From the NCBI GenBank assembly GCA_947498055.1, contig CANMJA010000003.1, forward strand, positions 1 to 64,000: DNA of 64,000 nt. The letters run 5' to 3'. A model generated the notes under the pieces. The model saw only the letters and a list, made by a program, of their open reading frames with translations, was not told the origin of the DNA and did no database searches. Below, one piece after another: positions 8,719 through 18,385 of the stretch. A program made the position numbers and the translations under genes. Every line of letters begins with the position of its first letter. Position 1 is the stretch's first letter. Origin of the DNA: an uncultured Tenacibaculum sp. (GTDB lineage: Bacteria > Bacteroidota > Bacteroidia > Flavobacteriales > Flavobacteriaceae).

Positions 8719-9888
8719 TTATAAATCAGTAAAATTATTAAATAAGTTCAAATAGAAATACGCCATTTCTTTTGAGTTCACTTTACCAAAATTTTGCCAA
8801 CCTCCAGTAAAAATGATAACCTCTTTATTATTTATGATTACTTTGTTAAAAACAGCATAGTCTTTTAATTTAGAATATCTAGATTCTTTACTTAATATAA
8901 TCGAAGAATCATTTTTATACTCCGATTTTATAAAATTGTCATAAGAACGTAGATATGCAATTTGGTCAGAAAGTTCAGTATTATAAATCTTTTGGAAGTT
9001 CTTTTTTTTTGTTTTTTCAATTCTATTAATTGCATTCCATAATTTATTCGTTTCAGTCCCAACGTTTATTATGGATATCAAATTCCAATTACCATCTATT
9101 TTTGGAGTATAAACTTTATCTGTCTCTAAAGTATCAATGGATTTCAAAATATCAGTATAAATTCCTCTAAAAACTTTTTTATCTAAAATTGATAAAGAGC
9201 TTCTAAAATTATTCCAATTTTTTAACTCGATATTTCCTTTTGTTTTATAAAAATTCTTAGCAACTCTTAACTGTGTAACTGCTAAATCTAACAACTCCTT
9301 TTCTGTAGGTTTAAAACCAAGTCCTTTGTTTTCCTTAAAAAAAACAGAAAATAATTTTTTACTCTTTATATATTTAAAGTATAATACAGCAATTGCTCCA
9401 TTTTGTGCTTTGAAAATTACACTTTCTTTATCTGAAAAATATATTTTTTTATAAAGTTCTGAATGGTTCTTTTTAAATTTTCCTATTGTAATTGCTGTTG
9501 AGTCTATTGTTTCAATAAAATGTAATTTTCCTTCAAAACCTATATACCCTTTATAAGGAATGCTATTTTCGAATGAATAATGAGAATAATTGGTCGAATC
9601 ACTATCTATTATCAAGTCACCTAAATTCCATTTAAAAACATACATACCATTACTATTATCTATTGAATAATTAAAGGGTAATAGAATATTTCCTTCCTTT
9701 ACATCAACTATTTGACCTGGAGGCATCATTCCTAATTTTTGTATTATAGCTATCGAATCTAATTCTATTTTTTCTTTAGCAATTTCCTTAACATCATTTT
9801 TTGTTTCAACTATATTTTTACAATTAGAAAACAGACTTAAAATTAATATTGTAAATAACACTTTCATTAATATATTTTTTGCAAACAT
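8719..9888 (-). CDS. Hypothetical lipoprotein
   Basis: Signal with lipobox SLFSNC. Confidence 0.55.
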   Translation of the reverse strand: MFAKNILMKVLFTILILSLFSNCKNIVETKNDVKEIAKEKIELDSIAIIQKLGMMPPGQIVDVKEGNILLPFNYSIDNSNGMYVFKWNLGDLIIDSDSTNYSHYSFENSIPYKGYIGFEGKLHFIETIDSTAITIGKFKKNHSELYKKIYFSDKESVIFKAQNGAIAVLYFKYIKSKKLFSVFFKENKGLGFKPTEKELLDLAVTQLRVAKNFYKTKGNIELKNWNNFRSSLSILDKKVFRGIYTDILKSIDTLETDKVYTPKIDGNWNLISIINVGTETNKLWNAINRIEKTKKKNFQKIYNTELSDQIAYLRSYDNFIKSEYKNDSSIILSKESRYSKLKDYAVFNKVIINNKEVIIFTGGWQNFGKVNSKEMAYFYLNLFNNFTDL

Positions 9889-9926
9889 TATAGATAATCA
9901 AATTTATACTAATTAGGTTCTTTTAA

Positions 9927-10943
9927 TTATTTTACAGGATAATATATTTCTGTTTGTATGTCTTCTTTTTTTACTTTGGAAGGATCATTGGTATACAGTT
10001 CAAATATTGGAAATTTAGATTTCATTTTATTTTCGGTTATATATTTTCCAATTTTGGTATGTGCTTCATAATCGCCAATTCCATAATCGCCACATTTAAC
10101 AATTGTTGCATATGTACCAGCCATTATCTTCGCTTTCTCCATACCTTCTCCTCCTTTAATATCTTTATGTAATAATAATCCGATATGAAATTCCGTTTCC
10201 CCTACTTTTTCATCCCATTTGTGATATAATGTTCCAGGAGTATAATCCTCTTCCTTTAATCCGTGCTTTTCAGCAAATACTGCCACTTTGGGTAAAGATT
10301 CTAAAAACACTTTTTGCATTGCGGTAAAATCTATTTTCATTTTGTACGGATATCCAATAAAAGACTTCTCCTCCAAGTCAATCTTCTTCACAGAACCTAA
10401 TGTGTAAGAATCCGGAATCGCTTTTACAACTTCGTCTAAATTATCTAATCCTTTCACTAGCATAGGCGCAAGCATAGCATCCCAACCTCCGTAAAAAGCA
10501 GAAAAAATCTTAAAAAAGAAAGGTGCAGCATCATCTTCCATTACCCAAGTAACTTTCGTTCCATCTTCTACTTCTTCAAAATCCCAAAAAATTTCGCTAG
10601 GCTCGTTATTTCCAAAAGTAAGTTCTTGACAAATTGATTTGTTAGGAACCAATGAAATAGTTTTCATAGCTCCTGGTCCATCTTTACTAGTCCAAGTATC
10701 ATTTGCGCCTACACCTACAGTTTTATCTCCATAAGTAACAACAATAGTACTATCTTCATCGTGCCAAGGCCCCCATTTTTCCCACGTTTTTAAATCATTA
10801 ACCGTGTTAAAAACCTTAGAAACTGGTTGTTTAATTACCTTAGAACGAGCTATTGTATAATCTGATGGTTGCATTGCTACATATAGCAAACCTAGTAATA
10901 CTACAACTAGCAGTAGTAAAAGTGTATATTTTAAGAATTTCAT
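9927..10943 (-). CDS. SRPBCC family protein with C-terminal GyrI-like domain
   Basis: N-terminal TM, SRPBCC pattern VFNTVNDLKTWEKWGPW, GyrI-like C-terminus. Confidence 0.8.
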   Translation of the reverse strand: MKFLKYTLLLLLVVVLLGLLYVAMQPSDYTIARSKVIKQPVSKVFNTVNDLKTWEKWGPWHDEDSTIVVTYGDKTVGVGANDTWTSKDGPGAMKTISLVPNKSICQELTFGNNEPSEIFWDFEEVEDGTKVTWVMEDDAAPFFFKIFSAFYGGWDAMLAPMLVKGLDNLDEVVKAIPDSYTLGSVKKIDLEEKSFIGYPYKMKIDFTAMQKVFLESLPKVAVFAEKHGLKEEDYTPGTLYHKWDEKVGETEFHIGLLLHKDIKGGEGMEKAKIMAGTYATIVKCGDYGIGDYEAHTKIGKYITENKMKSKFPIFELYTNDPSKVKKEDIQTEIYYPVK

Positions 10944-10989
10944 AGTATAGAGATTAATATTATCTCTTAAATATATGAAATTTAATATT

Positions 10990-11967
10990 TTAAAACGTTA
11001 CTTCATCTGCATCTGTCCAATTCCATTTACCAACTATCGTTCCTTTTTCAACAGTTACAATTCCAGGATTTGCTCTAATAACAGTTTTAATTGCTGTTCC
11101 ATCACAACTTCCAAAAGTATAAGGTAAGTTATATTTTTCTTTAAACTTGTTTAATTCCTCTTCATCATACATCATTCCATCGGCGGTTAAAACATAAATT
11201 TCATATCCTTTACTTTTAGCCTCCGCTGCTACTTTAGCAACAATTGAAAATCCTTCTTCCTCAGCTTTTTCTACTGTATTAATTAATACTAACATCGCTT
11301 TATCTTTCGCTAGCATTTGCTCTAATACATCTCCTTCATCTGTATCTATCATAAAATCATGAATAGGTGGTACTTCTCCATCTCCTTGGTATTTCATTCC
11401 TTCACTAATATTAGTACCTATTGAATACGCTCTAAAATCTATAATAGGTAAATGTTGTAACACATAATATATTATTATAAATGATAGAAGAAGAGAAGCA
11501 TACGTAGATAGCTTTGCTATTTTTAAAGAGGGTATGGCTTTAATATACTTTAAACCAGCTATTAAAATTCCAATTAAAAATACAAATATTACATTCTTAT
11601 AAAATGTTTGCTTTGGTGTTATTTTAATAGCATCCCCAAAACAGCCACAATCAGTAACTTTATTGTAAGTATATGAATACCATGTTAAAAACAAAAACAC
11701 TAAGGTTATTGCTGCTAAGCTCCATACAGTAAATTTGGGTTTATACCCTACTAATAGCATAATACCTAAAACCGTTTCTGCAACTACTAATACAATGGCA
11801 AAAAACAATGCATATGGGGTTAAAAACTCTAAATTTAATACTGCTTCGCTAAAATATTCTTCTAGTTTAAACTTAGTACCCATTGGGTCTACTAATTTTA
11901 CAAAACCTGAATAAATAAACAATAATCCAACAAAGATTCTCGAAATGTGTGTTATTATTTTTAACAT
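10990..11967 (-). CDS. DoxX/MauE-like membrane protein (BT_3928 family)
   Basis: FVGLLFIYSGFVKLVDPMGTKFKLEEYF; C-terminal thioredoxin-like region. Confidence 0.85.
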   Translation of the reverse strand: MLKIITHISRIFVGLLFIYSGFVKLVDPMGTKFKLEEYFSEAVLNLEFLTPYALFFAIVLVVAETVLGIMLLVGYKPKFTVWSLAAITLVFLFLTWYSYTYNKVTDCGCFGDAIKITPKQTFYKNVIFVFLIGILIAGLKYIKAIPSLKIAKLSTYASLLLSFIIIYYVLQHLPIIDFRAYSIGTNISEGMKYQGDGEVPPIHDFMIDTDEGDVLEQMLAKDKAMLVLINTVEKAEEEGFSIVAKVAAEAKSKGYEIYVLTADGMMYDEEELNKFKEKYNLPYTFGSCDGTAIKTVIRANPGIVTVEKGTIVGKWNWTDADEVTF

Positions 11968-11980
11968 AGTTATTGGGGTT

Positions 11981-12523
11981 TTAATGTGCTTCGTTCAAAT
12001 GAATCATTGCAAATACAGAATAATTTATCATATCCTGATAATTGGCATCAATTCCTTCTGAAACGATGGTTTTACCTTTATTATCTTCTATTTGTTTTAC
12101 GCGTAATAATTTTTGTAAAATTAAATCGGTTAATGAAGACACTCTCATTTCACGCCATGCTTCTCCATAATCGTGATTTTTATCTTCCATTAATTGTTTG
12201 GTTAACTTTACATATTTATCATATAAAACAGTCGCTTTTTCTGTTGTTATATCTGGTTGGTCTACAATTCCTAATTCTAATTGAATTAAAGCCATTATAG
12301 AATAATTTATAATTCCAATAAACTCCGATTTTTCTCCTTCATCTACTTTTCGTATTTCATTTTCTTGTAACTGACGAATACGCTGCGCTTTAATAAATAT
12401 TTGATCTGTTAACGATGGTAATCGCAAAATTCTCCATGCGCTTCCATAATCGGTCATTTTATTTATAAATAAACTACGGCATACTTTTATTACCGCATTG
12501 TATTGTTCTGAGGTGTTTGGCAT
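11981..12523 (-). CDS. DUF1599 domain protein (internally duplicated)
   Basis: Two copies of the DYGxAWRxxRxxSLTDxIxxKxxRxxQ pattern. Confidence 0.9.
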   Translation of the reverse strand: MPNTSEQYNAVIKVCRSLFINKMTDYGSAWRILRLPSLTDQIFIKAQRIRQLQENEIRKVDEGEKSEFIGIINYSIMALIQLELGIVDQPDITTEKATVLYDKYVKLTKQLMEDKNHDYGEAWREMRVSSLTDLILQKLLRVKQIEDNKGKTIVSEGIDANYQDMINYSVFAMIHLNEAH

Positions 12524-12605
12524 TTAAATTTATTAAGAAAAAACTACGTAAAAATAACAAATCAAATAGGTTTTCGATTATTTTTATCAAAAAATTTGAA
12601 TATAC

Positions 12606-13193
12606 ATGACTTTAAATGCCATTACTGTTTTTTGTGGATCTAGCATAGGTTCTAAAAATATATATAAAGATATAGCAACAGAGCTTGGTGCTTATTTTGC
12701 TAAAAACAATATAAAATTAATCTATGGAGCTGGTAAAGTTGGACTTATGGGAGTTGTTGCAGATGCTGTTTTAGATGGTAATGGAGAGGTTCTTGGTGTG
12801 ATACCACAACTATTAAAAAAAGAAGAAATAGTACACTCTAATATTACAGAAATAATTTTCACTAAAACAATGAGTGAGCGTAAGGTAATAATGAGTAAAA
12901 AGACAGATGCTTACATTATACTACCTGGCGGTTTTGGTACTTTAGATGAACTTTTTGAAGCACTTACCCTACAACAGTTATACATTGAAACAAAACCAGT
13001 AGGTATTTTAAATGTAAACGGTTTTTTTGATGCCACTCTTCAACAATTAGACACTATGATAGAGGAAGGGTTTTTAAAATTAAAGAATAGAGAAATGTTA
13101 GTAATAGATAATTCTGTACATGGTTTAATTGAAAAATTAAAGAATTACAAAGTTCCAAAAAACACAGACAGTATTAATAAAATAGTTCAATAA
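12606..13193 (+). CDS. LOG/TIGR00730 family Rossmann-fold nucleotide phosphoribohydrolase
   Basis: YGAGKVGLMG, LPGGFGTLDELFEALTLQQL signatures. Confidence 0.93.
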   Translation: MTLNAITVFCGSSIGSKNIYKDIATELGAYFAKNNIKLIYGAGKVGLMGVVADAVLDGNGEVLGVIPQLLKKEEIVHSNITEIIFTKTMSERKVIMSKKTDAYIILPGGFGTLDELFEALTLQQLYIETKPVGILNVNGFFDATLQQLDTMIEEGFLKLKNREMLVIDNSVHGLIEKLKNYKVPKNTDSINKIVQ

Positions 13194-13199
13194 GCAGTA

Positions 13200-14021
13200 A
13201 TGACAATTAATTGCAACCAAAATTTAGTAGATCTATCGCAACCAAAGGTCATGGGAATTTTAAATATAACTCCTGATTCTTTTTTTGATGGTGGAAAATA
13301 TAAAAATGAAAAAGACATTTTATCGCAAACTGAAAAAATGTTAATAGAAGGAGCTACTTTTATAGATGTTGGTGCTTATTCTTCTAGACCTGGCGCTGCT
13401 CATATTTCTGAACAAGAAGAATTGCATAGAATTATTCCTATCATTGAGCTATTAGTTTCTTATTTCCCTAATATTATTATTTCTACAGATACTTTTAGAA
13501 GTAGCGTAGCTAGGGAAACTATTTTAGCCGGTGCTGCAATAATTAATGATATTTCTGGAGGAAAAATGGACAACAATATGTTTTCGACTGTTGCTGAATT
13601 ACAAGTTCCTTATATTTTAATGCATATGCAAGGCACTCCTCAAAACATGCAACAAAAACCTACTTATAACAACATTCCCAAAGAACTTATCTCTTTTTTT
13701 GCAGAACAATTATATAAACTTAAACAATTAAAAGTGAATGATGTTATTATAGATGTAGGATTTGGTTTTGGAAAAACATTAGATCATAATTATGATTTAT
13801 TAAAAAACTTATCTCTTTTTAAAAATTTAGAAGTTCCTATTTTAACAGGTGTTTCTAGAAAATCTATGCTTTATAAACTTTTAAACACCTCTGCTAAACA
13901 AGCTTTAAACGCTACGTCAGTGGCAAATACTATTGCGTTATTAAACGGTACTAATATTCTTAGAGTACACGATGTAAAAGAAGCCATAGAAGCTGTTAAA
14001 ATTGTAGAAAAAATAAATTAA
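13200..14021 (+). CDS. folP: Dihydropteroate synthase
   Basis: MGILNITPDSFFDGGKY, IDVGAYSSRPGA, IIDVGFGFGKT, TGVSRKSML. Confidence 0.95.
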   Translation: MTINCNQNLVDLSQPKVMGILNITPDSFFDGGKYKNEKDILSQTEKMLIEGATFIDVGAYSSRPGAAHISEQEELHRIIPIIELLVSYFPNIIISTDTFRSSVARETILAGAAIINDISGGKMDNNMFSTVAELQVPYILMHMQGTPQNMQQKPTYNNIPKELISFFAEQLYKLKQLKVNDVIIDVGFGFGKTLDHNYDLLKNLSLFKNLEVPILTGVSRKSMLYKLLNTSAKQALNATSVANTIALLNGTNILRVHDVKEAIEAVKIVEKIN

Positions 14022-14041
14022 ACTTTTAGAGGTTTGTTATT

Positions 14042-14151
14042 ACTACCATCGACATCTTTTTTAGTTGTTTCCTTTTAACCACTTACAAAATCGTAACGTA
14101 TGTTTTCTTTACCTTGATGCAAAGAAGTAAAAATCAAGACGGATGATAAAA
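14042..14151. repeat. Dispersed intergenic repeat, copy A (about 110 bp)
   Basis: Highly similar to 24607-24715; shared core TTTACCTTGATGCAAAGAAGYAAARATCAAGACSGATGATAAAA. Confidence 0.8.
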
Positions 14152-14234
14152 CTGATTTTATAATTGAAACACAAGGCTTTAAACTAAAGCGTTAATAACC
14201 TAGCTTCTATGTAAGGCGTATAACTTTTTAAATT

Positions 14235-14273
14235 GTCATTTCGAATGATTTTTGGTAGAAAATTGTATAGAAA
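14235..14273. repeat. Degenerate dispersed repeat (TCATTTCGA-like), copy A
   Basis: 29/39 identical to 35710-35748 by manual alignment. Confidence 0.4.
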
Positions 14274-14466
14274 AAACAATTTAAAAACATTGAAATATTT
14301 AAACCCTCTTTTTTCTTGTAACAAGTCAGCTATTTTTCATTCCTTTTCTACAACATTCTATTTTTCTCATTCTTTCTGGCATAATAATTGTTAATTTATG
14401 TTAACACCGAAAATTGCATACCAACCAAACTTTATCAATTATTATTAATTTTTAAAACTACTAATT

Positions 14467-15081
14467 ATGAAAAGAAAACGCATTTCAGAAATTAATGCAG
14501 GCTCTATGGCAGACATTGCCTTTTTATTGTTAATCTTTTTCTTGGTAACCACTACCATGAATGTTGACAAAGGGATTTTTAGAAAAATGGCTGAAAAAAA
14601 TCAAAAGCCAACAACCATTGAACTTCACGATCGAAATGTTTTAGATGTAAACATTAATCGAAATAATGAAATTTGGGTAAGTAATCGTATTATTGATAAG
14701 AAAGAATTACAAAAAATGGCTTTAGATTTTATTGATAATGGCGGTGGAAAAGCCATTAACGGTACTATTTGCGACTGGTGCAATGGCGCTAAGAAAAAAA
14801 ACATGTCTGATCATCCTTCCAAAGCTTTTGTTATGATTAATGCAGACCGAAATGCAAGTTATGAAACTTATGTATACGCATTAGATCAAATAAACGCTGC
14901 ATATGCAGATTTACGTAATAAACTTTCTTATAAAATGTATGGTAAAAATTACCATCTTTTAGAAAAAGAGTTTAAGAAAACTAAAAACACTACCACTTTA
15001 GAAAAAATAAAAATGATTCGAAAAAAATACCCATTATTAATTGGCGATTTAGAAATAACCTCAGATATGGCACAAAAGTAA
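14467..15081 (+). CDS. ExbD/TolR-type biopolymer transporter
   Basis: INAGSMADIAFLLLIFFLVTTTMN N-terminal TM signature. Confidence 0.85.
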   Translation: MKRKRISEINAGSMADIAFLLLIFFLVTTTMNVDKGIFRKMAEKNQKPTTIELHDRNVLDVNINRNNEIWVSNRIIDKKELQKMALDFIDNGGGKAINGTICDWCNGAKKKNMSDHPSKAFVMINADRNASYETYVYALDQINAAYADLRNKLSYKMYGKNYHLLEKEFKKTKNTTTLEKIKMIRKKYPLLIGDLEITSDMAQK

Positions 15082-15121
15082 ATTACCAATTTATAAATTG
15101 TTTTTTTCTATTAAAAACTTT

Positions 15122-15145
15122 AACAAGGAGTTAAATCTCCTTGTT
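15122..15145 (+). terminator. Intrinsic terminator
   Basis: AACAAGGAG-ttaaat-CTCCTTGTT followed by TTTCTTTT. Confidence 0.8.
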
Positions 15146-15231
15146 TTTCTTTTAAAATAGAATAAATAATATACGAAATAGGTAGCGGAAAATGGTATTA
15201 TTAGTACATTTACGAAAATGTCGATAATTAC

Positions 15232-16011
15232 ATGTTAGATTTTATTGATTTTTCTTTTTTAGATGTATTAGATATTATACTAGTAGCAGTTTTGCTATAC
15301 TACATTTATAAATTACTAAAAGGTACTGTTGCTATTAATATTGTAATTGGTATTGCCTTAATTTTCTTAATATGGAAAATTACGCAAACTTTACACATGG
15401 AAATGTTAAGTGGTATACTGGGATATTTATTATCTGGTGGTGTTATTGCTTTAATCATTGTTTTTCAACAAGAAATACGAAAATTCTTATTACTTATTGG
15501 TACTACTAACTTCTCTGCTAAAAGAGGTTTTTTAAATCAGTTAAAGTTTTTACAATCTGAAATTAATTCAGAAACTGATACCGATACTATTATAAAAACA
15601 TGCGCACAACTTTCTTCCTCTAAAACAGGAGTTTTAATTGTGATTGAAAGGACTAATAAATTAGATTTTTTAGTGAACACTGGAGATCTTATGAATGCGC
15701 TAGTAAACAAAGCTATTTTAAAAAGTATTTTTTACAAAAACAGCCCGTTGCACGATGGTGCAACCATTATACGAGACAATTATATTATAGCTGCAAGAGT
15801 TATTTTACCTGTTTCTGAAAACACAAGAATACCTGCTAGATTTGGTCTTCGTCACAGAGCTGCTATTGGTATTACTGAAAAAACAGATGCCGTTTGTATA
15901 TTAGTTTCTGAAGAAACTGGTGAAATATCTTATATTAAAGACGGAGGTTTTATTCTTTATAAATCTATAGAAGAGTTAATGGAGACTATTAAAAAAGATT
16001 TATCTGCTTAA
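15232..16011 (+). CDS. cdaA: Diadenylate cyclase CdaA
   Basis: DAC motifs NSPLHDGATII and PARFGLRHRAAIGI; three N-terminal TM helices. Confidence 0.95.
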   Translation: MLDFIDFSFLDVLDIILVAVLLYYIYKLLKGTVAINIVIGIALIFLIWKITQTLHMEMLSGILGYLLSGGVIALIIVFQQEIRKFLLLIGTTNFSAKRGFLNQLKFLQSEINSETDTDTIIKTCAQLSSSKTGVLIVIERTNKLDFLVNTGDLMNALVNKAILKSIFYKNSPLHDGATIIRDNYIIAARVILPVSENTRIPARFGLRHRAAIGITEKTDAVCILVSEETGEISYIKDGGFILYKSIEELMETIKKDLSA

Positions 16012-16046
16012 GTAAAAAGCTTTGCGTATACAATTACAATTAAAAA

Positions 16047-16079
16047 TCGATGTTGAAAATATAAAACCTTCAACATCGA
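16047..16079. terminator. Bidirectional terminator between cdaA and the GH5 gene
   Basis: TCGATGTTGAA / TTCAACATCGA inverted repeat with flanking A/T tracts. Confidence 0.75.
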
Positions 16080-16109
16080 CTAAAAAACAAAAATTAATTA
16101 TCCCTTTTC

Positions 16110-18251
16110 TTATTTCACAACCATTTTTTTAATAACATTAACTCCACTTGAAGTATCTTTTATTTCTAAAAAGTATAATCCTTTAGCTAAATTGATCACA
16201 GGTATTTGTAAGCGTAGCTGTTCTTTAAAAACTTCTTTTCTTACCACTTGCCCATTTATATTTAATAATCTAGCAACTCCATTAAATTTATTACCAAGTA
16301 ATACATTTTGAGGCAGCATTACGTGAATAAAATCTGTCACTGGATTGGGTCCAATTTTAACGCTATTAATTGCAACATTGTTTTTAGCTAATGGTACTCT
16401 TTTTTTAGATAAAGCTGAAATACAATTAGGCCTATCATCGGTTGTACTAAAATAAATAGTGAAATTTCCTGTTTTAGATACCAAAACAAAATTATCACCA
16501 TCTATGGTCACCCAATAATCTCCATCTAATCCAGCAAAACCAGATGCTGCTATGGTTACCTCAGGTTGTGCTTGATTAAAATTTTGGGTAACATTTGGTA
16601 AAAAATCATTCCACCAAGAAGGCGATCCATTATTCGTGTTCATTGAAAATTGATACAATCCATTATTTGTTAAATTCCAGTTAATGGTAACATCTGTAAC
16701 GTTACTAAGGTCTGGTCCATTTCCTAAAACAAAAATATTGGCATACGATTTATTTATAGAAGGTAAAGGTTCACTTGTAGGTGTATTAAAAGTACAACCC
16801 GTTGTTGTTGTCTCATCTTTAACAATTATGATTTTATTTGCGATAGCCTGTTTATCACCATCACTAACTGTTAGTTTTACAGTATAACTTCCTACTTGCG
16901 TGTATACATGAGAAGTAGTAATACCATTAGCATTATTACCATCTCCAAAATCCCAAGAATATGTTAAAACATCTCCATCAGGGTCTGATGAATTTGAGGC
17001 ATCTAATGTAATTGCAAAAGGAGGTTCTCCTGAGGTTTCACTAACGGTAAATTCAACAATAGGTGATTGATTCGTGTTACCACCACCCCCTATCACATTA
17101 GGTATTAAAGGTGCAAAATAAGGTCGTAACACATCTAATTTCCATTGATTTACAGAAGACCAATCGTCTTGTAAAATACCTCCAGTATCTCCTGAATTAG
17201 GGTTCATACTCCAAAAAGTCCAAGAATATCTATTTCCCATAAATTTAGTAAACTCTGTAAACCAAGTAAATGCTATTCCTCCAAAGGCATCTTGATTTTT
17301 AATTCCAAACTCACCTACAAATAAAGGAGAAGTTCCTTCTTGGTATAAATAATCATAATTAGCCTCCCATATTTCTGGCATATTTTGTGGAAAATCTGAC
17401 GTATTGAACCAATCTTGATCTGATACTTCTGGACCATATTCATGAGCTGAGTACATTAATTTACTGGGATTTGATAATTGAACAGGATATTGCCTTGCTC
17501 CCATTAACTGTCCTCCCCACCAATAGGAATTTCCTTCAAATTCTCCTACACCTTCTACTATAATTACTACATTAGGATTTACATTTAAAACCGCATTTCC
17601 ACATCTTTCAGCAGCTTTATTCCAATCTGTTGCAGGGTTGCTATTTCCCCAAGAAGATCCATGGGGTTCATTATTTAAATCCATTGCCACCACAGCAGAA
17701 AAATCTTTATACCTATCTGCCATAAAAATCCAATCATTAATCCAACGTTCTTCCGAGTAAGTATCTGTATACCAAAATGCTTCATTTAAAAAGCCATCTG
17801 CTTCTCTAGAATGATTATCTAGTACTATTTTCATATCATTCTCTTGGCACCATTGTACAAAAACATCTAACAACTCTATTGGTTTAGTTATATTTGTTTC
17901 TACTTCGTTCATTGGAGAAATTCCGGTATAAGCATCTGTTCCGTAAGAAGGTATAGTTATGGTAGCTTCTGGATTTAACATTTCATTACACCAAGGTACT
18001 CTTATCGTATTGAATCCTAAATCTTTAATTTGCTGTAACACACTTTTCATATCTCTAGTCCATATTCCATGCGGAAAATAGTTTTGAGTTTCAAATCCAA
18101 ACCAATTTACTCCAGTTAATCTTACCTCTTCACCTCTCGAATCAATTAATTTATTTCCAGAAACGGAGAGGAAGTTTTGTTGCTGTGCCAACATAGTTAT
18201 GCTTCCTATAAAGCACCATAAGAATGTTAGCTTATATATTATTTTTTTCAT
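16110..18251 (-). CDS. GH5-family cellulase with PKD domain, module X and T9SS type A sorting domain
   Basis: GH5 features (RLTGVNWFGFET, MDLNNEPHGSSWG, LFVGEFG), PKD (SSDPDGDVLTYSWDFGDG), C-terminal KIGPNPVTDF...GLYFLEIKD...KKMVVK. Confidence 0.93.
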   Translation of the reverse strand: MKKIIYKLTFLWCFIGSITMLAQQQNFLSVSGNKLIDSRGEEVRLTGVNWFGFETQNYFPHGIWTRDMKSVLQQIKDLGFNTIRVPWCNEMLNPEATITIPSYGTDAYTGISPMNEVETNITKPIELLDVFVQWCQENDMKIVLDNHSREADGFLNEAFWYTDTYSEERWINDWIFMADRYKDFSAVVAMDLNNEPHGSSWGNSNPATDWNKAAERCGNAVLNVNPNVVIIVEGVGEFEGNSYWWGGQLMGARQYPVQLSNPSKLMYSAHEYGPEVSDQDWFNTSDFPQNMPEIWEANYDYLYQEGTSPLFVGEFGIKNQDAFGGIAFTWFTEFTKFMGNRYSWTFWSMNPNSGDTGGILQDDWSSVNQWKLDVLRPYFAPLIPNVIGGGGNTNQSPIVEFTVSETSGEPPFAITLDASNSSDPDGDVLTYSWDFGDGNNANGITTSHVYTQVGSYTVKLTVSDGDKQAIANKIIIVKDETTTTGCTFNTPTSEPLPSINKSYANIFVLGNGPDLSNVTDVTINWNLTNNGLYQFSMNTNNGSPSWWNDFLPNVTQNFNQAQPEVTIAASGFAGLDGDYWVTIDGDNFVLVSKTGNFTIYFSTTDDRPNCISALSKKRVPLAKNNVAINSVKIGPNPVTDFIHVMLPQNVLLGNKFNGVARLLNINGQVVRKEVFKEQLRLQIPVINLAKGLYFLEIKDTSSGVNVIKKMVVK
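16422..16796 (-). other. Module X copy 3 (125 aa) within the GH5 enzyme
   Basis: CTFNTP...NIFVLGNGPDLSNVTDVTINWNLTNNGLYQFSMNTNNGSPSWWNDFLP...TIYFSTTDDRPNC, homologous to the copies at 21308-21685 and 20882-21259. Confidence 0.9.
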
Positions 18252-18345
18252 TTTTTTCTTATTTTAATACAAATCGTTGTAATCTGTATATGAAACTCAT
18301 TGTTATTATTGTATTCAAAAGATTTATTTAAAAACCAATAAAAAA

Positions 18346-18370
18346 AGAAGTGTGTATAAAACACACTTCT
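18346..18370 (-). terminator. Intrinsic terminator of the GH9/GH48 gene
   Basis: AGAAGTGTGT-ataaa-ACACACTTCT with A6 on the plus strand (U-run on the transcript). Confidence 0.85.
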
Positions 18371-18385
18371 CGTCTGTAATAAAAT

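Noticed and set aside
11981-12523. DUF1599 internal duplication considered as a novel repeat protein
   Set aside because: The tandem duplication is an ordinary property of this family; not unusual.
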